DNA of 58,811 nt from an uncultured Pelagibacteraceae bacterium (lineage in GTDB: Bacteria > Pseudomonadota > Alphaproteobacteria > Pelagibacterales > Pelagibacteraceae), in NCBI GenBank assembly GCA_902525355.1, contig CABZGO010000001.1:66641-125451 (forward strand), written 5' to 3'. Position numbers and translations under genes: made by a program. The first letter of the stretch is position 1, and each line of letters opens with the position of its first letter. Under the pieces are notes generated by a model, which searched no databases, had not been told where the DNA came from, and saw only the letters and a list, made by a program, of their open reading frames with translations. Below are positions 1 to 8,237 of the stretch, in pieces.

Positions 1-1291
1 CTTTTGGCCGCCAAACTTGAACAACTTCTCCAACCAAACCTCCGGCTGCTGTAACAGCTATATCAGTTGGATCTGAATTCCTATAAATTGCTCCAACAGC
101 GTGAGCATAACTTGGTAATTCTTGATTAGTTGGCCCACTCTCTTTATCTATATATTCATTCCAAGACCTAAGCTCATCTTGTGATTTTTTATGCCAACTA
201 TCAGATGATCTCCAGTCTCCAAGTACATTTGATAATTCTATTAATGATACTTTTGCATCTCCAATAACTGCCTCTGCTAAATGTTTATTTGCGTCATGTC
301 TAGCAATATTGATTGAAACTAGCTTAAATTCAGGATTTTCAAAATTTGCCCACGAGCCAGTTGTAAAATCTGCAAGCTTAGTTCCTATGCAGATTGCTAG
401 ATCAGTTTCTTTAGCTAAATTATTTGCAGCCTTTCCTCCAAGTCCTCCTATTGGTCCTACAAAATGAGAGTGGTCTCTTTTCATTGTTGAGTATCCCATA
501 ACTGTTTGAGTTACTGGTATATTATGTTTAACTGCAAAATTTCCTAATTCATCCATTGCATCAGAATAAAATACTCCTCCACCTGAAATTATAATCGGGT
601 TTTTGGAATTCTTAATTCTTTCAATAGCTTGTTTAATTTGAAAATCATCTGGCTTAGGTCTTCTAATATTGTGAATTCTTTCTTTAAAGAATTCTTCGGG
701 ATATTCAAATGTTTCTCCTTGTACATCTTGGCATAAAGATAAACATGCAGGACCACAATCTGCTGGATCTAACATGGTTTGAATTGCTTGAGGAAGTGAC
801 TGTAATATTTGCTCTGGTCTTGTAATTCTATCAAAATATTTTGTGACTGGTTTAAATGAGTCGTTTGCTGTCATTCCTGGATTTGAAAAGTGTTCAACCT
901 GTTGCAAAACTGGATCTGGCATTCTATTTGCGTAAGTATCTCCAGGTAAAAATAAAATTGGCAATCTATTACTCATTGCTACTGCTGATGCTGTAACTAG
1001 ATTTGTAGATCCTGGTCCAACCGAGCTTGTTGCAATAAAAATTTGCTTTCTTCTTTTTGCTCTTGAAAAAGCCACACCTGTTAAAGCCATATTTTGTTCA
1101 TGATGACCTCTAAATGTTGGAAGTTTATCTTTATTTTCCTCTAAAGCTTGTCCAATACATGCTACATTTCCATGTCCAAAAATACCAAAAGCTCCTGGAA
1201 ATAAAGGTTCAACCTTATCATCTATATAGATTTTCTGTGCAATTAAGTGTTTAACTATGGCATGCGCGCAAGTAAGCTTTATTTTTTTCAT
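1..1291 (-). CDS. iolD: 3D-(3,5/4)-trihydroxycyclohexane-1,2-dione hydrolase IolD, 3' end cut by window edge
   Basis: This is a thiamine-diphosphate enzyme of myo-inositol catabolism that opens the cyclohexane ring of the diketo intermediate to 5-deoxy-glucuronate. I translated the minus strand from the ATG at 1291; 430 codons lie in the window and roughly the last 190 residues of a normal IolD (about 620) are missing. IolD-type signatures are visible: the thiamine-binding glutamate in RGHHEQNMA, the block DPVLQQVEHFSNPGMTAND, and YFDRITRPEQI shortly after. The last two distinguish IolD from acetolactate synthase and glyoxylate carboligase. It diverges from the aldehyde dehydrogenase gene, with 55 bases between the start codons. 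A GAGGAG sequence lies about 15 bases before the ATG, a long spacing. iolE and iolG lie 8-12 kb along, so the gene belongs to a dispersed inositol set. Confidence 0.92.
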   Translation of the reverse strand, partial: MKKIKLTCAHAIVKHLIAQKIYIDDKVEPLFPGAFGIFGHGNVACIGQALEENKDKLPTFRGHHEQNMALTGVAFSRAKRRKQIFIATSSVGPGSTNLVTASAVAMSNRLPILFLPGDTYANRMPDPVLQQVEHFSNPGMTANDSFKPVTKYFDRITRPEQILQSLPQAIQTMLDPADCGPACLSLCQDVQGETFEYPEEFFKERIHNIRRPKPDDFQIKQAIERIKNSKNPIIISGGGVFYSDAMDELGNFAVKHNIPVTQTVMGYSTMKRDHSHFVGPIGGLGGKAANNLAKETDLAICIGTKLADFTTGSWANFENPEFKLVSINIARHDANKHLAEAVIGDAKVSLIELSNVLGDWRSSDSWHKKSQDELRSWNEYIDKESGPTNQELPSYAHAVGAIYRNSDPTDIAVTAAGGLVGEVVQVWRPK

Positions 1292-1346
1292 TTTTCTAGT
1301 TATATTCTCCTCAAATATTCAACTAATAAACCACAAAATAAAAATT

Positions 1347-2789
1347 ATGTATAGCAAATTTGGACAATTCATTGATGGCAAATGGCAAGCATCACAAAAT
1401 AATGAAACTTATGATGTTTTAAATCCTGCAACAGAAGAAGTTTTAGGTAAGGCATCTAAAGCAGGTGAAGAAGATGTAAACAAAGCACTTAAGTCTGCAG
1501 AAAAAGGTCTAGAAGTTTGGAGAAATACTCCACCATGGCAAAGATCAAAAATTATAAGAAAAATTGCCGACCTTATGAGAGAGAGAACTGATGTTTTGGC
1601 TAAGTGGTTAACATTAGAAGTTGGAAAGCCACTATCAGAAGCAAAAGGAGAAGTTGGAGGAGCTGCAGATATTTTTGAATGGAACTCTGAAGAAACAAAA
1701 AGAATTTATGGTCAGATAGTTGAAAGTAGATTTGAACATACAAGAATGTACATAAAATATGAGCCAGTTGGAGTTGTTGCTGGATTAATACCATGGAATT
1801 TTCCAATAGTTTTATCTTCAAGAAAAATTTCCACTGCTTTAGCTGCAGGGTGTTCAGTAATTTGTAAGCCTGATGTAATTACTCCAGGTAGTGTAATGGA
1901 ACTTATGAATATTATAAATGATGCGGGCGTTCCTCCAGGAGTAGTAAATTTATTATCTGGTGATCCAGCTAAAATCTCATCTCAATTAATATCATCTGAT
2001 ATAGTGAAAAAAGTTTCTATTACTGGTTCAACAAGAGTTGGAAAACTAATTTTAAAACAAGCTGCTGAAAAAGTTCAAAGAGTTACAATGGAGTTAAGTG
2101 GTCATTCACCTTTTATTGTTTTTGACGACGTAGATATCAATAAAGTAACTGATATGGCAATCACTGCTAAATTTAGAAATAATGGTCAAGTTTGTATATC
2201 ACCTGCAAGATTTTATATTCATGAAAGTAAAAAAGATGAATTTGCTAAAACTTTAGTTGAAAAGGTCACTAAGCTTAAAGTTGGTAACGGAATGGATGAA
2301 GATACAATTCTAGGACCTTTAACAACAGAAAAAAGATTAAATGAAATAGAGGCATTAGTAGAAAAAACTAAAAATGAAGGTGCAACAGTTTTATGTGGTG
2401 GAAAAAGACCAGCTGGTTTTAATAAAGGTTATTTTTACGAACCAACAATTTTTGACAATGTTAAAGATAATTTTACAATTGCTAAAGAAGAGCCATTTGG
2501 ACCCTTAGTTCCATTGCTTACTTTTAAAGACACAGATGAAGTTGTAAAAAGAGCAAATGACAATGACCTTGGTTTAGCAAGCTATATCTACACTAATTCT
2601 TTAGAGAAAGCGCACAAAGTCTCAGAAAAAATGGAAACTGGAACATGTGCAGTAAACCATCCGACAATTGCTTTTGCTGAAGTACCGTTTGGAGGAATAA
2701 AACAAACAGGTTATGGAAGAGAAGGTGGTTCTATGGCTATCAAAGATTATTTGAACATTAAGTACACTCACTTTGGTCTCAATTATTAA
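1347..2789 (+). CDS. NAD(P)-dependent aldehyde dehydrogenase, succinate-semialdehyde dehydrogenase-like
   Basis: A complete 480-residue ALDH-superfamily enzyme that oxidises an aldehyde to the acid; the closest look is to succinate-semialdehyde (GabD-type) dehydrogenases. Visible catalytic features are Asn151 in PWNFP, the cofactor-binding Lys174 in ICKPD, the general base Glu249 in TMELSG and the nucleophile Cys283 in NGQVCISPARF. The open frame extends upstream to 1257, but that extension is a hydrophobic stretch reading into the divergent iolD leader, and the family start (YSKFGQFIDGKW) fits the ATG at 1347. Its stop overlaps the start of the aldolase gene (TAATG), indicating translational coupling. 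The partner aldolase suggests the substrate is an aldehyde released by retro-aldol cleavage. The exact substrate cannot be read from the sequence. Confidence 0.9.
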   Translation: MYSKFGQFIDGKWQASQNNETYDVLNPATEEVLGKASKAGEEDVNKALKSAEKGLEVWRNTPPWQRSKIIRKIADLMRERTDVLAKWLTLEVGKPLSEAKGEVGGAADIFEWNSEETKRIYGQIVESRFEHTRMYIKYEPVGVVAGLIPWNFPIVLSSRKISTALAAGCSVICKPDVITPGSVMELMNIINDAGVPPGVVNLLSGDPAKISSQLISSDIVKKVSITGSTRVGKLILKQAAEKVQRVTMELSGHSPFIVFDDVDINKVTDMAITAKFRNNGQVCISPARFYIHESKKDEFAKTLVEKVTKLKVGNGMDEDTILGPLTTEKRLNEIEALVEKTKNEGATVLCGGKRPAGFNKGYFYEPTIFDNVKDNFTIAKEEPFGPLVPLLTFKDTDEVVKRANDNDLGLASYIYTNSLEKAHKVSEKMETGTCAVNHPTIAFAEVPFGGIKQTGYGREGGSMAIKDYLNIKYTHFGLNY

Positions 2790-3580
2790 TGAGAAAAAAT
2801 AAAGTCAAACAGATGATGGCTGATGGTAAGCCAGTTGTAAATGGTTGGTTACAAATACCAACCACGGTTTCAGCAGAAATGATGGCTCATCAAGGGTGGG
2901 ATTCTCTGACTGTAGATATGCAGCATGGACTTGTTGATTACACAAATGCACTTCCAATGCTTCAAACAATTTCGTCAACTGGTGTAACTCCTCTTGCTAG
3001 AGTAAATTGGAATGAACCAGGTCAAATAATGAAGATTTTAGACGCTGGTTGTTATGGAATTATATGTCCAATGGTAAGTAACAAAGAAGAGGCAGAAAGA
3101 TTTGTTCAAGCTTGTATGTATCCACCTAAAGGATACAGAAGTTTTGGACCAATAAGGGGATTAATTTATGGTGGATCAGATTATGCTGATCATGCAAACG
3201 ATGAAATTTTAAAATTAGCTATGATTGAAACCAAGGAGTCATTGGAAAAATTAGATGAAATTATGTCTACAGATGGTGTAGATGGAATATATATTGGTCC
3301 AGCTGACTTAAGTTTAGCAATTGGAGAGAAACCAGGATTTGATAGACCAGAAGATACAAAAGCATATTCAGAAATATTAAGAATATTGGAGCATGCCAAA
3401 AAAAATAATATTTTTGCAGGAATACATAATGGAACAACTGAGTATGCTCAAAAAATGATTGATAAAGGATTTAATTTTGTAACAATTGGATCTGATGGAA
3501 GAGCAATGAGCGCAGGTGCTAAAGCAATTGTTGAAAAAATGAAAGGATCAATAAGCAAAAAAGAAACTGAAACTTATTAA
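2789..3580 (+). CDS. HpcH/HpaI family class II aldolase
   Basis: A 263-residue metal-dependent aldolase of the HpcH/HpaI (2-keto-3-deoxy acid) family, which splits a 4-hydroxy-2-oxo acid into pyruvate and an aldehyde. The active-site set is complete: His46 (DMQHG), Arg71 (LARV), and metal ligands Glu147 (MIET) and Asp173 (GPADLS), close to positions 45, 70, 149 and 175 of E. coli HpaI. The start codon overlaps the stop of the aldehyde dehydrogenase gene by one base, so the two are probably co-translated. The 3' end overlaps the converging PanB-like gene by four bases (TTAA), so both stops share bases. Substrates known for the family include 4-hydroxy-2-oxoheptanedioate and 2-keto-3-deoxy sugar acids; which applies here is unknown. 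Confidence 0.9.
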   Translation: MRKNKVKQMMADGKPVVNGWLQIPTTVSAEMMAHQGWDSLTVDMQHGLVDYTNALPMLQTISSTGVTPLARVNWNEPGQIMKILDAGCYGIICPMVSNKEEAERFVQACMYPPKGYRSFGPIRGLIYGGSDYADHANDEILKLAMIETKESLEKLDEIMSTDGVDGIYIGPADLSLAIGEKPGFDRPEDTKAYSEILRILEHAKKNNIFAGIHNGTTEYAQKMIDKGFNFVTIGSDGRAMSAGAKAIVEKMKGSISKKETETY

Positions 3581-4392
3581 TCAAGTTTATCAAGAAAAGA
3601 CTCGAATTCCTTTTTATTTAAATTTGAAGATTGTTTTTTTCCTGGAAATTTTCCTGACATTGAATCTTTTTTGAACGCCTTGAGAGCTCGAACTCTCTCA
3701 ATTTTTATTTCATTTTTTAATTTTAATAAATTTCCGAAAGCTTTTGAATGTCTTGGAGGATTTAAAGTATCTCCACATATATCTTCCATAAACAAATACA
3801 TTACATCTGCTTTTTTTCCTGAACCTAATGAAACTGTAACTATATTCGTTCTTTTAGAGATTTCTCCCATCACATTTTCTGGAATAACTTCACATTCAGC
3901 AGAAAAAGCCCCCGCATCTTCTAATCTTTTAAATTTTAAAAAAAGCTGATGTGCCTCTTCGCTATTTTTTCCTACTGCTCTTAAACCACCAATCCATGTA
4001 GATTTTCTTGGAACTAAACCAAGATGTCCCATTACTGGAACATCCTCATTAGCCAGCATTTCAATGATCTTCATACTTCTAGGTGTCATTACAGCATCAG
4101 CTCCATTTTCTAAGGCTTCAAACGCTCCTCTCATTATATCTTCTGAAGTGACAAACTTATTTAATACTAGCGCAGCAGTTAAAAATAGACTCTTTGATCC
4201 CTCTCTCACCTGTTTTACATTAAAAGCATTACAGATTATCATGTCAAATCCAGCTTTATCTGCAGCCTCAGCTTCATCTATTGTATTAGCTGTGACTTGA
4301 GTAAATTTTTTTTTTCCTTTTGCTTTTTTAAGATCATCAACTGTAAGAGTTCTGTTAGCAGGTTGAGCGGCCCAAGTATAAATCTTTTTCAT
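3577..4392 (-). CDS. PanB-like (ketopantoate hydroxymethyltransferase family) protein with altered active site
   Basis: A 271-residue TIM-barrel protein of the PanB / isocitrate-lyase-like superfamily. Family landmarks are PVMGHLGLVPR (about residues 119-129) and the ECEVIP segment, whose Glu168 aligns with the PanB base Glu181. The three acidic metal ligands of E. coli PanB (Asp45, Asp84, Glu114) are not found at the aligned positions, which read ICNAF, LTAAL and VMTPRS. A standard 3-methyl-2-oxobutanoate hydroxymethyltransferase activity is therefore doubtful. The gene overlaps the upstream DUF1907 gene by four bases (ATGA), a coupled pair, and sits within inositol and aldolase genes rather than beside panC. 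It could be an aldolase or lyase of the same fold acting in catabolism. Family membership is sure, function is not. Confidence 0.75.
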   Translation of the reverse strand: MKKIYTWAAQPANRTLTVDDLKKAKGKKKFTQVTANTIDEAEAADKAGFDMIICNAFNVKQVREGSKSLFLTAALVLNKFVTSEDIMRGAFEALENGADAVMTPRSMKIIEMLANEDVPVMGHLGLVPRKSTWIGGLRAVGKNSEEAHQLFLKFKRLEDAGAFSAECEVIPENVMGEISKRTNIVTVSLGSGKKADVMYLFMEDICGDTLNPPRHSKAFGNLLKLKNEIKIERVRALKAFKKDSMSGKFPGKKQSSNLNKKEFESFLDKLD

Positions 4393-5357
4393 TTTATATT
4401 TTTTAATTCTTTATAGATATTATTCACTCTATGTACTTCTTGTGCAATATTAAAGTATCCTTCATATTCAATTTCATCCGGAGATACGTCAAAATGGTAA
4501 TGTCCAGCATCATTCTTGTGCTCATATGAGTGAAAGTGAGTATGCTCACCGGACTCTCTTAAATTTAATTCTCCCCCCGTTGGGTCTCCAGTCCATAAAA
4601 CAGTATAGCATTGTAATTTTGGTCCAACAGGCTCGTAAAATTGTAGAAAATCTTTTGTACATTTCATCAATTTTGGATCATAATATTCATGTTTTATATC
4701 CTTATAATCTGGTTGTACGTGTGATCTTATTTTTCCATTCAAAACTCTAAATACACCAGCAAGAGCAATATGATCTTTATTCCCAATTTTAAGATTTTCT
4801 GAAAGTGCTGTTCTTATTGATTGAGGTAATGAACCTTGTTTTCCAATTCTTTTTTTTATTTTTAAATATATAACTTTTCCTTTAACTCCATCGGAATAAT
4901 AAACATTACCTAACCCACCATGTTTGCTTGCGGTATAGTCCTCTACTATACATTCTTTATCTTTTCCTACCCTAGCAATTAAAGATCTATTTTCTTTTGT
5001 TATAAAATTTTCATTTATAACCAATTCTCCACAGTGTCCATCAAGGCAAGACATTGCTCCAGATCCTGCCCCAAGTGCATATGATTTTTCTGATCCTATC
5101 ATCTTAGAGATTTCTGAATAATCAAATTCAGTTCCAAGATATTTTGGATCATGCATGTAAGGCTCTCCTCCAACATCGATTATCTTTTGGTTGCCACTCA
5201 TACCTTCAGATGGACAATCCCAATTTCTTAAATTTGGACAATCAATTACCTCTGCATTTACACTATCATAATTCTTTGACAAACCTTTTTCTAATACGTT
5301 TGATATTTCTTCTAACTTAATTTTTTTGAAAATTCCTTTTTCTATTTTTAATTCCAT
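4389..5357 (-). CDS. DUF1907 family protein, homologue of vertebrate C11orf54
   Basis: A 322-residue protein whose C-terminal third carries the zinc-site signature of the DUF1907/UPF0554 family: GEHTHFH (His272, His274, His276), then GHYHFD (His286, His288) and a following EYEGYF segment. The same order is seen in human C11orf54, remembered as EHTHFFS, GHYHYD and EYLGYF. The mid-region GAGSG and an early VGGEPY motif also fit. From memory, the human protein has a crystal structure with zinc and weak esterase activity, and has more recently been linked to sugar-acid (glucuronate-xylulose) metabolism; I cannot verify the latter here. The gene is first in a coupled pair with the PanB-like gene and diverges from the PanE-like gene, with 63 bases between starts. 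Cytosolic; no signal peptide. Confidence 0.8.
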   Translation of the reverse strand: MELKIEKGIFKKIKLEEISNVLEKGLSKNYDSVNAEVIDCPNLRNWDCPSEGMSGNQKIIDVGGEPYMHDPKYLGTEFDYSEISKMIGSEKSYALGAGSGAMSCLDGHCGELVINENFITKENRSLIARVGKDKECIVEDYTASKHGGLGNVYYSDGVKGKVIYLKIKKRIGKQGSLPQSIRTALSENLKIGNKDHIALAGVFRVLNGKIRSHVQPDYKDIKHEYYDPKLMKCTKDFLQFYEPVGPKLQCYTVLWTGDPTGGELNLRESGEHTHFHSYEHKNDAGHYHFDVSPDEIEYEGYFNIAQEVHRVNNIYKELKNIK

Positions 5358-5420
5358 ATATAAGTTAGTTACATAATATATTGCATAATTTTTTTACATA
5401 AATATATTTTGATTTTAAAA

Positions 5421-6365
5421 ATGAATAATAAAGATTTAAAAGTTGCAGTTCTTGGTGCGGGGGCAATGGGTTGTCTATTTGGAGGCCTACTAGCAGAAAA
5501 AGGTCTAAATGTAACGCTCATTGATGTTTGGAAAGAGCATGTTAATGAAATAAATAAAAATGGTCTAAAAATGGATGGTCATGGGGGAGATAGATTTATA
5601 AAAGTACCCGCAACATCAGATCCATCTACAATTGGAAAAGTTGATGCTGTGATAGTAATGTGTAAGGCAACAGCTCTAGAGCCTGCTTTAAAAAGCATTT
5701 ATAACATTATTAGCGATAAAACAGTTTTTATGTCTTTTCAAAATGGAATAGGACATGAAGCTATAATTAAAAGTATTGTTGGTGATGAAAAAGTAATTGG
5801 CGGAACAACGACGCAAGCATCAAATATCTTAGGTCCTGGTCATATTATGAATCATGCTTCTCTACCCTCTTGGATTGGAGAATATGATGGTGGGATAACT
5901 GATAGAATAACCGAAATTGCAGACACCTTTACTGCTCATAATTTAGAAATGATTGCTGCTGGGGATGTAAAAAAAAGAAAATGGATGAAACTCTTTGCTT
6001 TAACCGCAATAGGTCCACTTTCAGCTATTTTTGATCTACATCATACTGATCTTTACATAAATAATAATGCTAATGACATTTCTAGAAGTTTAGGAAAAGA
6101 AATAATTTTAGAAACAAGAGACGTTGCTTTAGCAGATGGCGTTAATGTTTCTGAAGATGAGTGTTTATTTATGTTTAATAAAATTGTTGACTCAAAACAA
6201 ACAAATAAATCTTCAATGGCTTTTGATGTACTTTATAAAAGAAAAACTGAAATTGATTTCATAAGTGGCGCCGTATCTAAAATAGGAAAAAAACATGGAA
6301 TAGCAACGCCATTAAATGACCTTATGTACAAAATGATTAAAGTAAAAGAGGGCATGTACAGCTAA
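5421..6365 (+). CDS. PanE/ApbA-like ketopantoate reductase family oxidoreductase
   Basis: A 314-residue NAD(P)-dependent 2-hydroxyacid oxidoreductase of the ketopantoate reductase fold. The dinucleotide motif GAGAMG is at residues 12-17. Conserved catalytic positions are Asn108 (FQNG), Lys190 (KWMKL) and Glu277 (RKTEID), which align with Asn98, Lys176 and Glu256 of E. coli PanE. Two asparagines after the lysine that contact pantoate in E. coli (180 and 184) are replaced by Leu194 and Gly198. The family reaction is likely but the substrate may differ from ketopantoate. I preferred the ATG at 5421 to the TTG four codons earlier because the family N-terminus begins just before the dinucleotide fold. 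It is the first of four genes that abut or nearly abut. Confidence 0.85.
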   Translation: MNNKDLKVAVLGAGAMGCLFGGLLAEKGLNVTLIDVWKEHVNEINKNGLKMDGHGGDRFIKVPATSDPSTIGKVDAVIVMCKATALEPALKSIYNIISDKTVFMSFQNGIGHEAIIKSIVGDEKVIGGTTTQASNILGPGHIMNHASLPSWIGEYDGGITDRITEIADTFTAHNLEMIAAGDVKKRKWMKLFALTAIGPLSAIFDLHHTDLYINNNANDISRSLGKEIILETRDVALADGVNVSEDECLFMFNKIVDSKQTNKSSMAFDVLYKRKTEIDFISGAVSKIGKKHGIATPLNDLMYKMIKVKEGMYS

Positions 6366-7226
6366 ATGCTGAAAATTAGTAAACTAAAGAAAATTAAATC
6401 AAACTACCCAGTCATTGTTGGAGAACAAATAATCAGTAAAAAAGTCTGCAATTCTTTAATTAAAGAAATAACTAATTCAAAAAGTTTTGATGATATGGTT
6501 ATGGGTGGCAGAAGCAGGATTAATAAAGGATCAAAAAATTTCAACAAATATATCTCAAGTTCTAAAATCTCAAAAAAACTTTTTACTACTTTCAATACAC
6601 AATCGTTTTATAAGAAAATTGATAAAAAATTTAAAAGGGAGTTTAAGGCAAAAACTTGGGAAAGTTTGTTTAAACCAAAAAAATTTAATAAAAAAAAATA
6701 TACACTAAAAAGAAAAGTAAATTCCAAAGAGCTAAAAAAACTATTAGGTAAAAATTATAAAAATCCAAATTTAAATTTAGATATTGATTTCTCAGTATCT
6801 AAAGGAGGATATAGATTAAGACCACATAGAGATGATGTGAATAGGCTATATAATTTTTTGATCTATTTAACCGATATACCAAAAAAAAATGGAGGATCTC
6901 TTACTTTATTTAAGAAAAAAGCAAATAAAAACCTTCGAAAAAGCTTTAGAAGATTTCCTAAAATAAATGAACTTGATAAATTAAAGGAATTCGCACCAAA
7001 ACAAGGAAGTGTAATTTTCTTTAAATCTACTCCTAATTCTTATCACGGAGTAAATAGATTTAAGGAAAAAAACTGTCCAAAAAGATTTTTTATTTATGGA
7101 AGTTATGCTCTCAACAAACCAGTGATATGGAAATATAAAAATTTTGAATATCATCCACATATTGTTGCGACGAAAAAAAGAATGCTTACATCTTTTCATG
7201 ATTCGAATTATTTGCTAAAGTATTAA
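6366..7226 (+). CDS. Fe(II)/2-oxoglutarate-dependent oxygenase (prolyl-hydroxylase type)
   Basis: A 286-residue protein with a C-terminal double-stranded beta-helix oxygenase domain. The iron facial triad is visible as His154 and Asp156 (RPHRDD) and His227 (SYHGVN), with a downstream basic residue near 240 suited to binding 2-oxoglutarate. The segment YNFLIYLTD followed by GGSLTLF resembles prolyl 4-hydroxylase-like and Sm-20/TPA1-like bacterial enzymes. The N-terminal 135 residues are very lysine-rich and match no domain I recognise. The start codon follows the PanE-like stop without a gap. The substrate (protein, sugar or small molecule) is unknown. The base composition is even more A-rich than in the flanking metabolic genes. 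Confidence 0.82.
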   Translation: MLKISKLKKIKSNYPVIVGEQIISKKVCNSLIKEITNSKSFDDMVMGGRSRINKGSKNFNKYISSSKISKKLFTTFNTQSFYKKIDKKFKREFKAKTWESLFKPKKFNKKKYTLKRKVNSKELKKLLGKNYKNPNLNLDIDFSVSKGGYRLRPHRDDVNRLYNFLIYLTDIPKKNGGSLTLFKKKANKNLRKSFRRFPKINELDKLKEFAPKQGSVIFFKSTPNSYHGVNRFKEKNCPKRFFIYGSYALNKPVIWKYKNFEYHPHIVATKKRMLTSFHDSNYLLKY

Positions 7227-7231
7227 TAATT

Positions 7232-8221
7232 ATGCAAATTCAGACTAAATTAAAGAGTATTTTAGATAGAGATGGCTTCTTAAGAGTTAGAAATGTTCTT
7301 AACTTCAATAAAGATTTAAAGCCAATTTTAAATGACATGGAATATGTAATGGATAATTTAGTTCATAAATTTGCTCCAAATCACATGAAAGAAAAAATTT
7401 TTAAATATAACTTTAGAAAAAAGTATACATATATTTCAAAGTTAAATATTTATGATCTTGATCAATATTTTAATACTAGACTTCCAAGAGATCATGTGAA
7501 GAAAGACAGTGATTATTTCGCCTCTCAATCTTTGTGGAATTTAATAAATCATAAAAAAATCTTGGATGTGGTCGAAAAATTACTAGGACCAGAAATTATG
7601 TCAAATCCAGTTCAAAATACAAGAATTAAACAACCCGAAAATAAACTACCTAAACATTCTGTTCACGATGGCCTCTCTGGTAGAACACCTTGGCATCAAG
7701 ATGCAGCAGTCTTATCGTCTTTAGGACAAAGGCAAACTGATATGGTAACTGTTTGGATTCCATTTACTAAAACTACAAAAAAAAATGGATGCATGATTAC
7801 AGTGAAAGAAATTAATAAATTGGGGCTATTAAATCATATATCGGGATATAGAGGTCAGGTCGAAATAAAAGATAGTAAATTACTTGATAATTACAAGCCT
7901 GTTTTTCTGGAAGCTAATGTTGGCGATATTATTATTTTGCACAAACATTCTATTCATTGTTCATTACCTAATAGGTCTAATGATTTTAGAATTAGCGCTG
8001 ATTTAAGATACAATAGAGCTGGAACTCCATCTGGAAGAAAACCTTTGCCAAATTTTTATGTAAGAAGTAAATATAAAAAAAATATTACCATACACAATTA
8101 TAAGCAATGGATTGCTTTGTGGGAAAAAGCTAAGAATAAATGTATACCAAGAAAGTATGCATTTAAATATCCACTTCCGACATTTAAAAATAGCAAAAGA
8201 GATCTTGCTAGATTAGTATAA
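7232..8221 (+). CDS. Phytanoyl-CoA dioxygenase (PhyH) family oxygenase
   Basis: A 329-residue protein of the PhyH family of non-haem iron, 2-oxoglutarate-dependent hydroxylases. Iron ligands His155 and Asp157 (TPWHQDA) and His242 (SIHCSLPN), and a probable 2-oxoglutarate-binding Arg253 (DFRIS), are in the usual order, and VWIPF between them is typical. Members of this family hydroxylate small molecules such as phytanoyl-CoA, ectoine and 2-aminoethylphosphonate, and nothing here decides between such substrates. It follows the other oxygenase gene by five bases and precedes the hydroxyacid dehydrogenase by 16, so the two oxygenases are probably co-expressed. No signal peptide. Confidence 0.87.
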   Translation: MQIQTKLKSILDRDGFLRVRNVLNFNKDLKPILNDMEYVMDNLVHKFAPNHMKEKIFKYNFRKKYTYISKLNIYDLDQYFNTRLPRDHVKKDSDYFASQSLWNLINHKKILDVVEKLLGPEIMSNPVQNTRIKQPENKLPKHSVHDGLSGRTPWHQDAAVLSSLGQRQTDMVTVWIPFTKTTKKNGCMITVKEINKLGLLNHISGYRGQVEIKDSKLLDNYKPVFLEANVGDIIILHKHSIHCSLPNRSNDFRISADLRYNRAGTPSGRKPLPNFYVRSKYKKNITIHNYKQWIALWEKAKNKCIPRKYAFKYPLPTFKNSKRDLARLV

Positions 8222-8237
8222 TTTCTTTTTTAAAGTT

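Noticed and set aside
1257-1346. N-terminal extension of the aldehyde dehydrogenase in the longest frame
   Set aside because: The extension is a hydrophobic stretch lying over the divergent iolD start; family sequences begin at the ATG at 1347.
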